This document shows, piece after piece, positions 5,264-6,407 of a stretch of DNA of 6,407 bases. Within the stretch, counting starts at the first letter, position 1. Every line of letters starts with the position of its first letter. The notes beneath the pieces were generated by a model. The model had not been told where the DNA came from. It worked only from the letters and a program-made list of their open reading frames with translations, and did not search any database. The DNA is from Acidobacteriaceae bacterium. Its GTDB lineage: Bacteria; Acidobacteriota; Terriglobia; Terriglobales; Acidobacteriaceae. The stretch lies in contig JASHYS010000364.1 of NCBI GenBank assembly GCA_030042915.1, positions 1 through 6,407 on the forward strand. Reading direction: 5' to 3'. A program made the translations under genes and the position numbers.

Positions 5264-6253
5264 TCAACACCTGATCCCCGCCGTGGCGAGAGCCTCCTTC
5301 AATCCCTTCATGCTGGCGCGGGTCGACGCTTCGCTTACGCTCATCCCCGAGCCGGCCGGCGGTACGCCGCCGTGCCAGTGCGTTTCCAGGCTCACCGCGT
5401 GGTGGTAGCCGTCGTGCTCAAAGGCGCGAAACTGTCCCACCCAATCGATCATGCCGCCGCCCACGGGCGCCCATTCGAATTTTCCGTCCGGCTTGCGAAT
5501 CGTGTCTTTGCAATGGCAATGGCCGATGCGATTCTTCGGCAGCAGATCGTAGTCATCGGGATAGGGCGTGTCGCCGGGGAAAGTCGCCGAGTTGCCGAGA
5601 TCCCAGTTGAGCATGAAATTGGGCTCATGAATTACGGCCAGCACCTCGGCAGCCTCTTTCCCCGTGCCGGTATTGCAATCCATTTCGTTTTCCAGCAGCA
5701 GGATCAGGCCGTGCGCGGCGCAAGCGCGCGCTGCCTCGCGCAGCTTATCGTTGATGGCCGCGCGATAGGGCTTCGCATCGTCCAGCCGCCAGTAGTCGAA
5801 GCAGCGAATGCGATCGGTCTGGAACGCCTTGCACAGATCGATGCAGCGATTCAGAACGTCGGGCTGTTTCTTGAAGTCCGCGTCAATTTGGGCCGCATCG
5901 CGGCGCGGGCCTTTGGCCGACACCGGCGCGCCCGGCCAATGCACTTTGAATAGCGGGCTGGCGATGTCGGTGACGCGCAGTTTGTATTTCTCCAGGATCT
6001 GGCGCGCACGGTCGATATCGTCGGCGTTCAGATCCGATACGTTTTTGCCCCACATGCTGCGCAGCTCGATCCATTGCAGGCCAAAGTCGTTCGCGGCAAC
6101 GGAGCACGCATGATCGAAGTCTCCCGAGATTTCGTCGTTGATCACCGACAGACGAAACGGGCAGTCTCCGGCGGCGCGAATTGCACGCGGCACGGTGGCC
6201 AGTGCGGCCGCACCTGCAAGGCCTGAGATGAATTCTCTTCGGCTGATGGACAT
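5264..6253 (-). CDS. Tat-exported sugar phosphate isomerase/epimerase-like TIM barrel
   Basis: The 329-residue protein belongs to the xylose isomerase-like TIM-barrel superfamily (AP_endonuc_2 fold). It opens with a twin-arginine signal: SRREFISG (4-11), a hydrophobic stretch to about residue 22, and an A-x-A region near 24-28, so a folded, metal-loaded enzyme would be exported to the periplasm. The expected metal ligands are all present at strand ends: Glu188 in LLLENE, Asp218 in NWDLGN, His247 in HCHCKD and Glu290 in SLETHW. Family members isomerise or epimerise sugars, inositols or hydroxypyruvate; the substrate here is unknown. It is rich in cysteine, with about nine. The start is firm: AGGAG lies 7 nt upstream. 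It follows another leftward coding region by only 17 nt, so the two are probably co-transcribed. Its length is normal for the family plus a signal peptide. Confidence 0.87.
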   Translation of the reverse strand: MSISRREFISGLAGAAALATVPRAIRAAGDCPFRLSVINDEISGDFDHACSVAANDFGLQWIELRSMWGKNVSDLNADDIDRARQILEKYKLRVTDIASPLFKVHWPGAPVSAKGPRRDAAQIDADFKKQPDVLNRCIDLCKAFQTDRIRCFDYWRLDDAKPYRAAINDKLREAARACAAHGLILLLENEMDCNTGTGKEAAEVLAVIHEPNFMLNWDLGNSATFPGDTPYPDDYDLLPKNRIGHCHCKDTIRKPDGKFEWAPVGGGMIDWVGQFRAFEHDGYHHAVSLETHWHGGVPPAGSGMSVSEASTRASMKGLKEALATAGIRC

Positions 6254-6260
6254 GGGATGA

Positions 6261-6265
6261 CTCCT
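6261..6265 (-). promoter_or_regulatory. Shine-Dalgarno AGGAG of the TIM-barrel gene
   Basis: The minus-strand AGGAG lies 7 nt before the ATG at 6253, in the 17-nt gap after the upstream stop codon. It is the best ribosome site in the window and fixes the start in front of the twin-arginine signal. Confidence 0.75.
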
Positions 6266-6270
6266 GGTTG

Positions 6271-6407
6271 CTATTGGCTATTCCGCGGATAGTCCTTCGT
6301 CTGGCCGGTACGCGTGTTGGTCACCGAGAAGCTGCCGCTTGCCGATGCCACCACCTTCAAATAGTGCCCGTCGCCGTCGCCCTTCGGATTGGCGATGAGC
6401 GCCTCAG
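6271..6407 (-). CDS. C-terminal fragment, possibly of an MBL-fold/ComEC-like metallo-hydrolase
   Basis: Reading leftward from the right edge, 44 residues stay open and end at a TAG (6271-6273). The tail includes NPKGDGDGHYLKVVASASG and then SFSVTNTRTGQTKDY. It contains an amphipathic strand pair of the type x-L-K-V-x-A-x-x-x-G-S-F-x-V-T-N. From memory this resembles the C-terminal tails of acidobacterial MBL-fold metallo-hydrolases, in which a GSF-VTN-R-G pattern ends the protein. No catalytic motif is inside the window, so the product name is tentative, while the coding call itself is supported by the tight 17-nt junction with the next gene and its Shine-Dalgarno. Confidence 0.6.
   Translation of the reverse strand, partial: EALIANPKGDGDGHYLKVVASASGSFSVTNTRTGQTKDYPRNSQ

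Noticed and set aside
5372..5953. Plus-strand 193-codon ORF opposite the TIM-barrel gene
   Set aside because: The minus strand encodes a complete metalloenzyme with a Tat signal and Shine-Dalgarno; the plus frame is a shadow.

Overview
The window is high-GC bacterial DNA. The gene content suggests a Gram-negative organism, most likely a soil-type Acidobacteriota. The reasons are an OprB-like outer-membrane porin with a C-terminal Phe, a Tat-exported sugar-isomerase-like TIM barrel, a DUF5009/COG4299 membrane acyltransferase, and a short tail like those I remember from acidobacterial MBL-fold proteins. This assignment is inference from family resemblance, not from a marker gene.

Layout, left to right. 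(1) At 1-111 on the minus strand lies the N-terminus of an exported protein that runs off the left edge, with a good sigma70-type promoter at 173-201. (2) Diverging from it, 322-1575 encodes a polytopic HGSNAT/NagX-like acyltransferase. (3) A 184-bp spacer (1576-1759) holds a strong GC hairpin, a C-rich octamer repeat with four G-tracts on the minus strand, and a probable -10 box. (4) A COG4119-type Nudix hydrolase (1760-2242) is followed by a carotenoid hydratase-like membrane protein (2313-3305). (5) The 3' end of that gene overlaps by 74 bp the 3' end of a minus-strand OprB-like porin (3232-4659). (6) The porin diverges from a CsoR/RcnR/FrmR-family metal-sensing repressor (4741-5067). The short gap between them carries an operator-like inverted repeat with a G-tract, placed inside overlapping face-to-face promoters. 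(7) After a structured spacer, a minus-strand pair ends the window: a Tat-exported sugar phosphate isomerase/epimerase-like protein (5264-6253), preceded 17 nt upstream by the C-terminus of another protein (6271-6407).

The most notable locus is 4653-5067. The repressor has the Cys/His/His ligand pattern of the Ni/Co sensor RcnR, but its N-terminus is expanded by exactly 18 residues through an 18-bp tandem repeat. Its apparent divergent partner is a porin, not an efflux pump. This suggests metal-controlled outer-membrane permeability, which is a hypothesis. I see no CRISPR array, RNA gene, insertion sequence or phage gene. The remaining genes look like ordinary chromosomal genes.
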